A stretch of DNA of 47,658 bases from the NCBI GenBank assembly GCA_016715765.1, contig JADJZJ010000035.1:1-47658 (forward strand), read 5' to 3'. The notes under the pieces are model-generated. The model was not told where the DNA came from and did not search any database. It was given only the letters and a program-made list of their open reading frames with translations. Source of the DNA: Opitutaceae bacterium. GTDB lineage: Bacteria > Verrucomicrobiota > Verrucomicrobiia > Opitutales > Opitutaceae. Shown here piece after piece: positions 16,231 through 25,245 of the stretch; position 1 is the stretch's first letter; every line of letters starts with the position of its first letter. The translations under genes and the position numbers were made by a program.

Positions 16231-16812
16231 ATGGCCGCCAAGACCGATGCCAAGGAGGCGCCCGCGCCTCCGCCCGAACCCGCCGCCGCGCCGCCCGCCG
16301 CCCCCGCCAGTCCGGGGCTGAAGGCGTGGATCCCCGCGATTGTGGTCGTCCTCCTCGCGCCGACCCTCAGCTGGGCGGTCGCGGAGTTCGTGCTGCTCCC
16401 GCGCCTCCAGGCGAAGCTGGCCGCCGGGCCCGGCGAGGCGCACGCCGCCGCGCCGGCGCCCTCGTCCGGCCACGCCCCGTCCGGCCACGGGAAGGAGTCC
16501 GCCGGCAACGCCGTGGACACCTTTGAGTTCACCAACGTCGTGGTGAACCTCTCCGGCACGATGGGCACGCGCTACCTGAAATGCAGCTTCGTCATCACCG
16601 GCGCCGAGCCGGGCATCAAGGCCACCTTCGACGGCCGGAAGGCCCAGCTCACCGATGTGACCCTCAATGTGCTTTCATCGCTGACCCTTGCGGACCTCGA
16701 GGAGCCCGGGGCAAAGAACGTTTTGCGGGAGCGCCTCGTGGCGACCTACAACCAGACCCTGGGCCGGCGCGTGGCCGAACAGGTGTACTTTTCAGACTTC
16801 GTCGTGCAGTAG
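16231..16812 (+). CDS. fliL: Flagellar basal body-associated protein FliL
   Basis: FliL (193 aa) surrounds the stator and aids torque. It has a Pro/Ala-rich cytoplasmic start, one membrane segment (about residues 32-55, WIPAIVVVLLAPTLSWAVAE), and a periplasmic FliL domain with FEFTNVVVNLSGTMGTRYLK, LTLADLEEPGAKNVLRERL and a C-terminal VYFSDFVVQ, the typical ending. It sits between flgE and fliM, the standard place. Confidence 0.94.
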   Translation: MAAKTDAKEAPAPPPEPAAAPPAAPASPGLKAWIPAIVVVLLAPTLSWAVAEFVLLPRLQAKLAAGPGEAHAAAPAPSSGHAPSGHGKESAGNAVDTFEFTNVVVNLSGTMGTRYLKCSFVITGAEPGIKATFDGRKAQLTDVTLNVLSSLTLADLEEPGAKNVLRERLVATYNQTLGRRVAEQVYFSDFVVQ

Positions 16813-16824
16813 CCCCGTTGCGTC

Positions 16825-17874
16825 ATGGCGGACGAACTTCCGAGCAATCCCCCGGGCCCGAACGATCCGCCGGCTGCCGCGTCCGCCACCGCCGTGGCCG
16901 CACCCGCCGCGCGGCACCTCCGGGCCGACGGCAGCCGCTTCGCCGGTGCGATCCCGCGGGTCGGGGCCTGTGATTTCCGCCAGCCCGTCTTTCTGTCCGA
17001 GGGCGAACTGCGCCGGCTGCGGTCGGCGCACGAGGACTTTGTCCGCTACCTCGCGGCGCGGCTCTCGCTCTACCTGCGCATGGAGTTCGGCCTCAAGCTG
17101 ACGGGGCTCGAGCCCGTGCCCTATGCGAAGTTCACCGCTTCGCTCCCCGAACCGGCGCACCTCACCCTGTTCCGCGCGGAACCCCTCGCCGGCACGGGGA
17201 TCATCGCACTCAGCCCGCGCCTGGCCCTCACCATTGCCGACCGCCTGCTCGGCGGCCGCGGCCACGGCGTGAAGGGCGACCGCGGCCTGACCGAGATCGA
17301 GGTGGCGCTGCTGGAGGACATCATCGTCACCGTGCTCGAGGAGTGGTGCGGGCAGTGGAAGTCCGAGCAGGAACTGCGGCCGCGCACCACCGGCCATGAG
17401 AGCAGCGGCCGGTACCTGCAGACCTCGCCCCGCGACGCCCTCGTGCTCGCCCTCGGGCTGGAGGCGACCTTCGGCGACTGCACCGAGCCGATGCAGCTCG
17501 GCGTCCCTTATCACCTGCTGGAGCCGCTCGTGCGCCGGATGCAGGTGCGCGGCCAGAAGGAGCAGGCCGTGGCGACCGCCGCGCCCAAACGCCCCGGCTG
17601 GCAGCCGGCCTTCGACCAGGTCATGATGCCGCTGCGGGCCGAATGGGCCGTCCTCGAGCTTTCCCTCCGCGAACTCGCCAGCCTGCGGGCCGGCGACCTC
17701 ATCGAGCTGCCGGCCGCGCTCCTCGGCGAGACGCGCATCCTGCTCAACGGGCAGCCCAAGTTTGCCGGCACCGCCGGCCTCGATGGCGACCGCGTCGCCG
17801 TCCAGATCACCCGCCTGCTTCCGGCCCCGGAAGCGGCCAGCCCAGGCCAATCCGATGGAAACAAAAACCCTTGA
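16825..17874 (+). CDS. fliM: Flagellar motor switch protein FliM (no CheY-binding N-terminus)
   Basis: FliM (349 aa) is the middle C-ring protein. The FliM middle domain is clear (FVRYLAARLSLYLRMEFGLK; LLGGRGHGVKGDRGLTEIE; VLEEWCGQW) and a C-terminal SpoA domain follows (LELSLRELASLRAGDLIELP). The N-terminal 45 residues are Ala/Pro-rich and lack the LSQxEIDALL peptide that normally binds phosphorylated CheY. Switching must therefore use another contact, or the motor may not reverse in the usual way. The end overlaps fliN by 20 bp. Confidence 0.93.
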   Translation: MADELPSNPPGPNDPPAAASATAVAAPAARHLRADGSRFAGAIPRVGACDFRQPVFLSEGELRRLRSAHEDFVRYLAARLSLYLRMEFGLKLTGLEPVPYAKFTASLPEPAHLTLFRAEPLAGTGIIALSPRLALTIADRLLGGRGHGVKGDRGLTEIEVALLEDIIVTVLEEWCGQWKSEQELRPRTTGHESSGRYLQTSPRDALVLALGLEATFGDCTEPMQLGVPYHLLEPLVRRMQVRGQKEQAVATAAPKRPGWQPAFDQVMMPLRAEWAVLELSLRELASLRAGDLIELPAALLGETRILLNGQPKFAGTAGLDGDRVAVQITRLLPAPEAASPGQSDGNKNP

Positions 17875-18106
17875 TATAGTCCTCGACGTCAAAGTGAAGG
17901 TCACCGTGCAGCTCGGCTCCTGCCTGCTGCCGATGCGCGAAGTCCTCGAGCTGGCCCCCGGCTCCGTCGTGCAGCTGTTGCAGAACGCCACCGACCCGGT
18001 CGGGCTCTACGTCAACGACAAGCTCGTCGCCTACGGCGAGGTCGTCGTCGTCGAGGACAACTTCGGCATCAAGCTCACCGAACTCGTCGGCAGCGTGCAG
18101 GCATGA
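17855..18106 (+). CDS. fliN: Flagellar motor switch protein FliN
   Basis: A minimal FliN (83 aa), essentially one SpoA/SURF domain: LDIVLDVKVKVTVQLGSC, LELAPGSVVQLLQNATDPVG, VNDKLVAYGEVVVVEDNFGI. The start chosen is the ATG at 17855 (METKTLDIVL), inside the end of fliM. The stop (18104-18106) lies within the 5-bp target duplication ATGAA of the following insertion, and was probably overlapping the fliO start before insertion. Confidence 0.95.
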   Translation: METKTLDIVLDVKVKVTVQLGSCLLPMREVLELAPGSVVQLLQNATDPVGLYVNDKLVAYGEVVVVEDNFGIKLTELVGSVQA

Positions 18107-18107
18107 A
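18103..18107. repeat. Target-site duplication ATGAA (left)
   Basis: ATGAA directly before the inverted-repeat element, matched by ATGAA at 18241-18245 directly after it. Removing the element plus one copy restores 'gcaggcATGAAACCGCG', in which the fliN stop and fliO start overlap as ATGA. Confidence 0.75.
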
Positions 18108-18240
18108 CCGGAACGATTCAGTCGGCGCTGAACTGCCTCGATGGTTACAAAACCGAATGTTTTCCGGTAGGCCCCCAGCTTGCTGGCGCTTTCAGAGCGG
18201 GAGCAAGCTCCCTGCCTGCCCGGCATCTGAATCGCTCCGG
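18108..18240. mobile_element. MITE-like 133-bp insertion between fliN and fliO
   Basis: The terminal inverted repeats are CCGGAACGATTCAG on the left (18108-18121) and CTGAATCGCTCCGG on the right (18227-18240), 13 of 14 matching. It is flanked by a 5-bp direct repeat, ATGAA. There is no coding capacity for a transposase. A second copy in inverted orientation lies at 38102-38233 and shares the interior (gcttgctggcgctttcagag and its complement). It is likely moved in trans by a transposase elsewhere. It remains open through the fliO frame, so it does not stop translation from the upstream ATG at 18103. Confidence 0.75.
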
Positions 18241-18642
18241 ATGAAACCGCGCCGCCTGCTCCTGTTATTGGGCCTGTGCTGCCTGGCGCCGGCGATCGCG
18301 TCCGCCGCGGACACCGTGCTCCAGCCGCGCGGGGCCGAGTCCGCCCCGCCCGTGGCCCCGGGCGTCCCCGGACCCTCCGGCACCACCACGCTTGGGCTCG
18401 CGCTGGTGTGCGCCGCCGTCGGCGGCTGGCTGTTCTGGCGCCAGCGTCGCAACGCCGGTCCCGGTGGCCGGGGCCCGGAGCGCCGTCTCGCGATCGTCGA
18501 GACCCGCCCGCTCGGCAACCGCCAGCACCTGGTCGTCGCCGACTATGCGGGCCGCAAGTTCCTGCTGGGCGTTTGTCCCGGCCGCATCGACCTGCTCGCG
18601 CCGCTCGATCAATCCGGACCGCCGCCGTCCGCCGCGCCGTGA
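18241..18642 (+). CDS. fliO: Flagellar biosynthetic protein FliO
   Basis: FliO (133 aa) assists assembly of the FliP ring in the export gate. The N-terminal signal-like segment is MKPRRLLLLLGLCCLAPAIA, a membrane segment follows at about 48-65 (TLGLALVCAAVGGWLFW), then the FliO core RRLAIVETRPLGNRQHLVV and GRKFLLGVCPGRIDLLAPL. The ATG at 18241 is preferred because it restores an ATGA overlap with fliN when the insertion is removed. An in-frame start at 18103 would add 46 residues encoded by the insertion. Confidence 0.88.
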   Translation: MKPRRLLLLLGLCCLAPAIASAADTVLQPRGAESAPPVAPGVPGPSGTTTLGLALVCAAVGGWLFWRQRRNAGPGGRGPERRLAIVETRPLGNRQHLVVADYAGRKFLLGVCPGRIDLLAPLDQSGPPPSAAP

Positions 18643-19475
18643 ATCCGCTCCGCTCCCTTTTTCTCGCCGGCGTGATTGCGCTCGGCCTCATCGTCCCGGC
18701 CCGGGCCCAGGTGGCGGCTCCGTCCGCGGTCACCCCGCCGGCTGTCTCCGCCACCGGCAACGCCGCCATCCCGTCCGCCAATGCCGCGGCCCCGTCCGCG
18801 GGACCTTTGCGCCTCACCCTGAATCTCGAGGGGGAGGGGCAGAAGGGCCAGCTCAGCGTCGCCGTGCAGATCGTGCTGCTGATGACGCTGCTGTCGGTCG
18901 CGCCGTCGCTGGTGCTGCTGATGTCGTGCTTCACGCGCATCGTGATCGTCCTCGGCTTTGTGCGCACGGCCCTTGGCGTGCCCAGTGCGCCGTCGAACCA
19001 GATCATCGTGGGCCTCGCGCTCTTCCTCACGTTCTTCATCATGGGCCCGGTCATCGACCGCATCCACGGCGAGGCCCTGCAGCCCTACATGGCGGGGAGC
19101 ATCGCGGCGGACACCGCGATCGAGCGCGCCACGGGCCCGCTGAAGGAATTCATGCTGAAGCAGACCCGCACCCGCGACCTCGAGTATTTCCTGGCGCTGG
19201 GCGGCTTCGGTCCCACCGCGGTCAATGACCTGCCGATGCGCGTCGTCATCCCCGCCTTCGTCATCAGCGAACTGCAGACCGCCTTCCAGATGGGCTTCGT
19301 CCTTTTCCTGCCCTTCCTCGTGATCGATTTCCTGGTGTCCTCCGTCCTGATGTCGCTCGGCATGATGATGATGCCGCCCAACGTCGTCTCGCTGCCGATC
19401 AAGCTGCTCCTCTTCGTCCTCGTGGACGGCTGGCATCTCATCGTGCGCTCGCTCGTGCAGAGCTTCACCGGCTGA
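18639..19475 (+). CDS. fliP: Flagellar export gate protein FliP
   Basis: FliP (278 aa) forms the core of the export gate with FliQ and FliR. The start is GTG at 18639 in a GTGA overlap with the fliO stop. A signal peptide (about 1-24, ending ARAQ) and a Pro/Ala-rich periplasmic stretch precede the conserved part: LSVAPSLVLLMSCFTRIVIV, FVRTALGVPSAPSNQIIVGL, MGFVLFLPFLVIDFLVSSVL and MGMMMMPPNVVSLPIKLLLF-type sequence near the end. Four membrane segments, as expected. Confidence 0.97.
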   Translation: MNPLRSLFLAGVIALGLIVPARAQVAAPSAVTPPAVSATGNAAIPSANAAAPSAGPLRLTLNLEGEGQKGQLSVAVQIVLLMTLLSVAPSLVLLMSCFTRIVIVLGFVRTALGVPSAPSNQIIVGLALFLTFFIMGPVIDRIHGEALQPYMAGSIAADTAIERATGPLKEFMLKQTRTRDLEYFLALGGFGPTAVNDLPMRVVIPAFVISELQTAFQMGFVLFLPFLVIDFLVSSVLMSLGMMMMPPNVVSLPIKLLLFVLVDGWHLIVRSLVQSFTG

Positions 19476-19490
19476 CGCCGCGCTGCGCCC

Positions 19491-19760
19491 ATGAATCCCG
19501 AGGTCGCCATCGATCTGTTCAAGGCCACGCTGGTCTTCGCCCTCTACATCGTCGCGCCGTTCCTGCTGACCGTGCTCGTCGTCGGCCTGATCTCCAGCCT
19601 GCTGCAGTCGGTCACCTCGATCCAGGAGCAGACGCTGACCTTCGCCCCGAAGCTCGTCGCGCTGGGCGGATTGCTGCTCCTGCTCACGCCCTGGCTGCTG
19701 CGGTCGCTCACCGAGTTCACGATCACGATGTTCACCCGCATGGCCACGCTGGCGCACTGA
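19491..19760 (+). CDS. fliQ: Flagellar export gate protein FliQ
   Basis: FliQ (89 aa) has two long membrane helices (about 14-38 and 52-72) joined by the conserved loop with SLLQSVTSIQEQTLTFAPKL. The length and sequence are typical. It is followed after 6 bp by fliR. Confidence 0.96.
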   Translation: MNPEVAIDLFKATLVFALYIVAPFLLTVLVVGLISSLLQSVTSIQEQTLTFAPKLVALGGLLLLLTPWLLRSLTEFTITMFTRMATLAH

Positions 19761-19766
19761 CGCGTC

Positions 19767-20518
19767 ATGACCGCCGGTTATCTCCTCACCTGGATGTTCG
19801 TGCTGCTGCGCGCGCTCGGTCTGGTCATGTCGCTGCCGGTGCTGGCCAACCGCCCCCTGCCGGCCGTCGTGCGCGTGGGCCTCGCCGGCGGCCTGGCCTC
19901 GCTTTTGGCCGGGCTCGTGCCGGCCGCGCCGGTGGCGCTTGACCAATGGGGCCTCGTGCAGGCGGCGGCGGGCGAGCTGCTCCTCGGCTTTGCGCTCGGG
20001 TTCGTCATGCGGCTGGCCTTTGCCGCGGTCGAGCTCACGGGCCGGCTGGTCTCCTCCGAGATCGGCATGTCGGCGACCCCGGGCTTTGGCGCGCCGGAAA
20101 TGAGCACCGAGCCGCTGGCGGCGTTCCTCCTGTCGCTCGCGGTGGTGCTGTTCTTCCTCTTCGGGGCGCACCACGCCGTGATCGCCGCGTTTGCGCGCAG
20201 CTTCGACTCGCCCCCGCCGGGGCGCCGGTGCTGGGGGTGGCGGCGGAGAGCGCCGTGATCCGCGGCACGACCCGCATGATCGAGCTGGGCCTGCGCATGG
20301 CCGCACCCTTCATCGCGCTGAATTTCCTGGTGACGATCGCGTTCTCCGCGCTCGGCCGCGCGGTGCCGCGCATGCACGTGTTCATCCTCAGCTTTGCCAC
20401 GCGCTCCCTGCTCGGCCTGAGCCTGCTGGGCGGGGCCGGGGCGCTGATCGCGCGCTACCTGTACGCCGAGTTCGGCGCGCTCCCCCGCGAGATGCTCCGG
20501 CTGCTGGGCAATTCGTAG
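19767..20518 (+). CDS. fliR: Flagellar export gate protein FliR (one frameshift)
   Basis: FliR (about 250 aa when corrected) completes the export gate. The first part runs to AAFARSFDSPP (LVMSLPVLANRPLPAVVRVG; LVSSEIGMSATPGFGAPEMS). Then the frame shifts to a stop at 20258, while the rest continues one frame over: GAPVLGVAAESAVIRGTTRM, APFIALNFLVTIAFSALGRA, PRMHVFILSFATRSLLGLSL. A sixth C in the CCCCC at 20211-20215 would rejoin them as FDSPPAGAPVLG. A consensus error is likely, since loss of FliR would abolish the flagellum. Confidence 0.9.
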
Positions 20519-20757
20519 GTCCGCCGGATTATTTTACCGCAAAGAACACAAAGTTGCCGTCCGGTGGGGAGGATCTCCCGCGCCCTTATAGGGGCCTCGC
20601 ACGCCACCTCCGCTTGGGGAGATTTGTGTTCTTTGTGGTTAACTGGTTCGGGGCCTTTTCCTGGAATAACTGATTGGGAAGCCACAGATGCCACTGATGA
20701 ACACAGATCAATCTGGGTTTTCTCATCTGTGCTTATCTGGGTTCATCTGTGGTTTAA
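20519..20757. repeat. Intergenic inverted repeats after fliR
   Basis: 20534-20646 is an inverted repeat: 'ccgcaaagaacacaaagt' pairs with 'gtgttctttgtggtta'. 20675-20757 is a second one: 'gccacagatgccactgatga' against 'ggttcatctgtggttt', with 'gaacacagatcaatctgggt' within. Both are dispersed-repeat types. They end about 18 bp before the flhB enhancer site. The first may fold in the fliR mRNA as a terminator-like hairpin, but has no T-run. Confidence 0.65.
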
Positions 20758-20774
20758 CTGCATGAGTCCGGCTT

Positions 20775-20789
20775 CGGCAAATTTTGCCG
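20775..20789. promoter_or_regulatory. Predicted enhancer site of flhB promoter
   Basis: CGGCAAATTTTGCCG, a perfect palindrome about its central base (arms CGGCAAA / TTTGCCG). The centre (20782) is 114 bp before the sigma-54 GG. An AT-rich stretch at 20840-20856 (acaatatctttttaaa) lies between, suitable for bending. Confidence 0.75.
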
Positions 20790-20893
20790 CATTTTTCACG
20801 CCGTGCCCCGCCGGTGAATTTAATCCGCGGCCGGGCCGCACAATATCTTTTTAAACCCACACGCACCAACGGCTAAGGACATGTCGCCGCGGG

Positions 20894-20911
20894 TTGGCAT
20901 CGGCGTTGCTA
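20894..20911 (+). promoter_or_regulatory. Sigma-54 promoter of flhB
   Basis: TTGGCATCGGCGTTGCTA: GG at 20896-20897, ten bases, GC at 20908-20909. The flhB ATG at 20924 is 15 bp after the GC, so the transcript should start within a few bases of the start codon. Confidence 0.88.
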
Positions 20912-20923
20912 AACTGCGCGGCA

Positions 20924-22027
20924 ATGGGCGAGATCGATCAGGACCAAAAGACCGAGCAACCGACCGAGAAGCGTCTGCACGAGGCGGAGGAGCGCGGCCA
21001 GTTCGCCAAGAGTCCCGAACTCATGGTCCTGTTCACGCTCGCCGCCGCGCTGGGCGCCCTGGCCTTCGTGCTGCCGACCATCGCCCGCGACCTCGCGGAG
21101 TATGCGACCAATATCTTCACCGCTTTCCCCGGCATCACGCTGACGAACGACACGGCACTGGCGCAGCTGCAGGGGGTGCTGCGGGTGTACGGCCAGGCGT
21201 TCCTGCCGGTGCTGGTCGCCACGACCGGCGCCGCCCTGCTGGCCGGCAGCGTGCAGAGCGGATTCCAGATCGCCTCGAAATCCGTGAATGTGAAGCCCGA
21301 GAACCTGAATCCCGTGGCGGGCTTCACCCGCCTCTTCTCGAAGTCCACCCTGGTGCGCGGCGGCCTCGACCTGCTCAAGCTCGCCGCGATCGGCGCGGTG
21401 CTGGTGGCCGGCGCGCGCACGCTGCTGCAGGATCCGCTCTTCACCGCCCCAGTGGAGGCGGCCTACCTCGGCCAGTTCCTCCACCAGGCCAGCCTGGCGT
21501 TCCTCACCCGGCTGCTCTTCGCCCTCGGGATCGTGGCCGCGCTCAGCTTCGCCTGGGAAAAGTACAAGACGAACCGCGAACTCATGATGACGCGCCAGGA
21601 GGTGACCGACGAGCGCAAGAACAGCGAGGGCGACGCACATATGAAGGCCGCGATGCGCCGGCTCGCCCGGCGCATGCTGCAGAAGCAGATGCTCGCCGCC
21701 GTGCCGACGGCCGACGTCGTCGTGACCAATCCCACGCACTACGCCGTGGCCCTCAAGTACGAGCGCGGCCGCGACCAGGCGCCGGTGGTGCTCGCCAAGG
21801 GCGAGAACCGCTTCGCCCTGCGCATCCGCGAACTCGCCGCCGCCCACGGCGTCCCGACCGTGGAGAACCGGCCCGTGGCGCGCCTGCTGTACTCGGTCGG
21901 CCGGGTGGGGGAGGGCATCCCGCCCGAGCTCTACCAGGCGGTCGCGGAGATCCTCGCGTTCGTCTACCGCGCGCACCGCTACTATTTCCACCAGCTGCCG
22001 GCGCGGCGCTGGGGGGCGGAGGCCTGA
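20924..22027 (+). CDS. flhB: Flagellar export switch protein FlhB
   Basis: FlhB (367 aa) gates substrate specificity together with FliK. It begins DQKTEQPTEKRLHEAEERGQ (family hallmark), has four membrane segments, and carries the autocleavage site VVTNPTHYAVALKY (Asn-Pro-Thr-His intact). The ending is AYRAHRYYF-like. The ATG at 20924 is chosen because of the sigma-54 promoter just before it; a longer open frame from 20894 would run through the promoter itself. flhA starts 3 bp after its stop. Confidence 0.97.
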   Translation: MGEIDQDQKTEQPTEKRLHEAEERGQFAKSPELMVLFTLAAALGALAFVLPTIARDLAEYATNIFTAFPGITLTNDTALAQLQGVLRVYGQAFLPVLVATTGAALLAGSVQSGFQIASKSVNVKPENLNPVAGFTRLFSKSTLVRGGLDLLKLAAIGAVLVAGARTLLQDPLFTAPVEAAYLGQFLHQASLAFLTRLLFALGIVAALSFAWEKYKTNRELMMTRQEVTDERKNSEGDAHMKAAMRRLARRMLQKQMLAAVPTADVVVTNPTHYAVALKYERGRDQAPVVLAKGENRFALRIRELAAAHGVPTVENRPVARLLYSVGRVGEGIPPELYQAVAEILAFVYRAHRYYFHQLPARRWGAEA

Positions 22028-22030
22028 GCC

Positions 22031-24174
22031 ATGCCCGTCTTCTCCTCCAATTTCCTGATGCGCATGTTCCTGCGCGCCGACCTGCTGTTCAGCCTCGCGC
22101 TCTTCGGCACGGTGCTGCTGCTCGTGCTGCCGGTGCCGCCCTTCCTGATCGACGCCCTGCTGGCGCTGAACATCGGCATGTCGCTGCTCGTGCTCCTCGC
22201 GACCATCTATGTGAAGGACCCGCCGGAGTTCTCCGGGTTTCCGACGCTGCTGCTCTCACTGACCCTGTTCCGCCTCGCCCTCAACATCAGCTCCACCCGC
22301 CAGATCCTCACGAAGGGCTATGCGGGCGACGTCATCGACTCGTTCCGGCAACTTCGTCATCCAGGGCAACTACATCGTCGGCATCGTCGTGTTCCTCATC
22401 CTCGTGGTGATCAACTTCGTCGTGATCACGAAGGGCGCGGGCCGCATCGCCGAGGTCAGCGCGCGCTTCACCCTCGACGCCCTGCCCGGCAAGCAGATGG
22501 CGATCGACGCCGAGCTCAATGCCGGCGCGATCGACGAGGCCGCGGCGACCGCCCGGCGGGTCAAGGTGCAGAAGGAGGCCGATTTCTACGGCGCGATGGA
22601 CGGCGCGTCGAAGTTCGTGCGCGGCGACGCCATCGCCGGCATCCTCATCACCCTCGTCAACATCGTCGGCGGCTTCGCCATCGGCGTGTTCCAGATGGGC
22701 CTCTCGCTCGGCGAGTCCATGCAGAAGTTCACCCTGCTCTCGATCGGTGACGGCCTGGTCTCGCAGATCCCCGCGCTCATCATCTCCATCGGCGCCGGCC
22801 TGCTGGTGACCCGCGCCTCCGACCAGCAGAACCTCGGCACGCAGATCATGGGCCAGATCGTGCGCTACCCGCGCGCCCTCACCGGCGCCGCCGGGTTCCT
22901 CGCGGTCTTCGGCCTGCTGCCCGGCATGCCTCCTGCCGTTCCTCGGCCTGGCCGCGCTCGCGGCCTACATGGGCCGCACGCTGCAGAATCCCGAGGATGC
23001 GACCGCCGGCGGCGGCACGGTCCCGGCCAAGTCGGCCAAGGGCGCCGGCGCGACCTCCGCCCCGGGCGCCGCCCCGGCCGCCCCGGCGGGACCCGAGGAT
23101 GTGCGCAAGCTGATCGACACCGATGTCTTCGCGATCGAGATCGGCTACGGCCTGCTGCCCCTCGCCGATGCCAAGGCCGGCGGCGATCTGCTGGCCCGCG
23201 TCACCGGCGTCCGCAAGTCCCTCGCCCGCGAGCGCGGCGTGGTCGTCCCGCCGGTCTCCGTGCGCGACAACCTCGAGCTCGAGGCCAACGACTACCGCTT
23301 CCTGCTCCGCGGCCGCACGCTCGCCCGCGGCAACCTTCTGCCGGGCCGGCTGCTCGCCATGAATGTCGCCGGCAGCAACGTCGCCCTGCGCGGCGCCCCC
23401 ACGCGCGAGCCCGTCTTCAATCTCGACGCCACCTGGATCGAGGCGGCCGAGCGCCGGACCGCCGAGCTCAACGGCTACACGATCGTGGATCCGTCGTCGG
23501 TCCTGATCACGCATCTCTCGGAAATCATCAAGGCCCACGCCCACCTGCTGCTCAGCCGCCAGGACGTGCAGGCGCTCGTCGACCACCTCAAGCCCACCCA
23601 CGGCGCGCTCGTCGCCGAGTTGCTCCCCGACCTGGTCGGCCTCGGCATCATCCAGCGTGTGCTCCAGAACCTGCTGCGCGAGCAGGTCGCGATCCTCAAC
23701 CTCCCGGTCATCCTCGAGGGCCTCGCGGACTTCGCCCCGCTTTCCAAGAATCCCGACGACCTGAGCGAGCTCGTGCGCCGGCGCCTCGGCCTTTATTTCG
23801 TGCCCGAGCACGAGTGCCGGCCCGGCGTCCTGAAGGCCGTCACCCTCGATCCGCGCCTCGAGCAGCTGCTCAACGCCAAGGTGCACCGCTCGGCGACCGA
23901 GGTCGGCCTCGCCCTCGAACCCGGCATCGGCCGGCATCTCCTCGAGGAACTGGGCCGCCGCACGGCCGAACTCACCGCGCAGGGCGGCGCCGCCATCGTG
24001 GTCGTTTCCACGGAACTGCGCCTGCCGCTCCGGCGCTTCCTCGAGCCGTCCTTCCCGCGCCTCGTGGTGCTCGCCTTCCAGGAGCTGCCCGCCGCCACCG
24101 AAATCGAGAACGCGGGGATCATCCCGCTCCCCGCCGGCCTGCCGCGGGTGGAACCGCTGAAGGCCGCCGCCTGA
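22031..24174 (+). CDS. flhA: Flagellar export gate protein FlhA (two frameshifts)
   Basis: FlhA (about 713 aa) is the large nonameric ring of the export gate. It has a membrane half (LALNIGMSLLVLLATIYVKD; FRLALNISSTRQILTKGYAG; DALPGKQMAIDAELNAGAID; GDAIAGILITLVNIVGG) and a cytoplasmic half (GYGLLPLADAKAGGDLL onward to IIPLPAGLPRVEPL). Two frame breaks interrupt it. One is an extra C at 22345-22346: corrected, DSFGNFVIQGNYIVGIV reads through. The other is near 22929-22934 after FGLLPGMP, with either one extra or two missing bases. All three segments are well conserved, so errors in the sequence are more likely than a pseudogene. Confidence 0.92.
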
Positions 24175-24184
24175 CCCCGCCGCC

Positions 24185-25243
24185 ATGAACGATCCCGCCT
24201 CCGGTCCCTGCTACAAGTTCACCGTCCGCTCCGCCGCGGAAGCCGCGACGCTGATCCGCGAGCGGCTCGGCGAGCACGCGCGGGTGCTTTCCGTGCGCAC
24301 CGTGCCGGCGTCCGGATTCCGGCGCCTGTGGGCCGCCCCGCAGCTCGAGATCATCGCGCGCCCGGACCGGCCGGCGCCCGTGCCCGCGCTCCCGGCGCCG
24401 GTCGCCGCGCCCGGGGCCGAGGCCGGCTCCGCCGCTCCCGCCGCATCCCTCCGACCCGCGCTCCCGGCGCCCGATTTGCCCACGCTGCTCCGGCGGGCCG
24501 GTTTTTCGGAAACCCTCCTCGACCGTCTCGCCCAGTCTCCCGACTGGCCCGCGCTCGCCGCGGAGCCCCTCCACCGCGGACTGGTCGGGACCGGCCGCCA
24601 TCTGCGCGAACTGGCCCGGGCCGGCCGGCCGGCGCCGGCGCTCCGCCGCGCCGCGTTCCTCGGCCTGCCCGGCAGCGGCCGCACCAGCGTGCTCTGCCAA
24701 TGGCTCGCGCTCGAGGTCTTCCGCCGCGGGCGGACCGGCCATGTCGTCACCGCCGAGTTCGACCGGCCGAATTCGCCCGGCCCGCTGCCCGTTTTCTGCG
24801 AGGCGCTCGGCGTGCCGCTGGCGCATTTTCCGGCGCTCACCTCGCCGGCCACGCCGGAGGGCTTCGTCTATTGCGACCTGCCGGGCCTGTCCCTTCGCGA
24901 TCCTTCGGCCAACGCCGCCGTCGTGCGGTTCCTCGAGGCCGAGGGCATCACCGAGCGCGTGCTCGTGCTCAACGCCGCCTACGACCCGGCCGTGCTGCGC
25001 GCCGCCCACGGGCTCGGCTGCGGCCTGGGGGCCACGCATGTCGCCTTCACGCACCTCGACGAACTCGACCGGTGGGGCCGCCTCTGGGACTACGTCCTCG
25101 ACGGTCCGCTCCAGCCCCTGCTCCTCACCACCGGACCCTCGCTCACCGGCGACTGCGAGGAGGACGTCGCCGACGCGCTGGCCCGGCGCACGCTCCCCGC
25201 CGCCGCCGATTCCGCCCCGCCAGACCTCCAAGCCGCCGCCTGA
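24185..25243 (+). CDS. flhF: FlhF-like SRP GTPase with altered P-loop
   Basis: FlhF sets where and how many flagella are built. This 352-aa protein starts YKFTVRSAAEAATLIRERLG (typical FlhF N-terminus), has a Pro/Ala linker (60-95), an N-domain and a G-domain. The G1 loop (160-168) is GLPGSGRTS where GxxGxGKTT is usual: the nucleotide-binding Lys is Arg. G3 is CDLPG rather than DTAG, and G4 is THLDE rather than TKxD. GTP binding is therefore doubtful. Place right after flhA is standard; flhG, normally next, is missing. Confidence 0.82.
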   Translation: MNDPASGPCYKFTVRSAAEAATLIRERLGEHARVLSVRTVPASGFRRLWAAPQLEIIARPDRPAPVPALPAPVAAPGAEAGSAAPAASLRPALPAPDLPTLLRRAGFSETLLDRLAQSPDWPALAAEPLHRGLVGTGRHLRELARAGRPAPALRRAAFLGLPGSGRTSVLCQWLALEVFRRGRTGHVVTAEFDRPNSPGPLPVFCEALGVPLAHFPALTSPATPEGFVYCDLPGLSLRDPSANAAVVRFLEAEGITERVLVLNAAYDPAVLRAAHGLGCGLGATHVAFTHLDELDRWGRLWDYVLDGPLQPLLLTTGPSLTGDCEEDVADALARRTLPAAADSAPPDLQAAA

Positions 25244-25245
25244 CC

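Noticed and set aside
18103..18642. FliO starting at 18103 (179 aa)
   Set aside because: The extra 46 residues are encoded by the MITE-like element; the signal-like segment starts at 18241 and the reconstructed empty site places the original start there.
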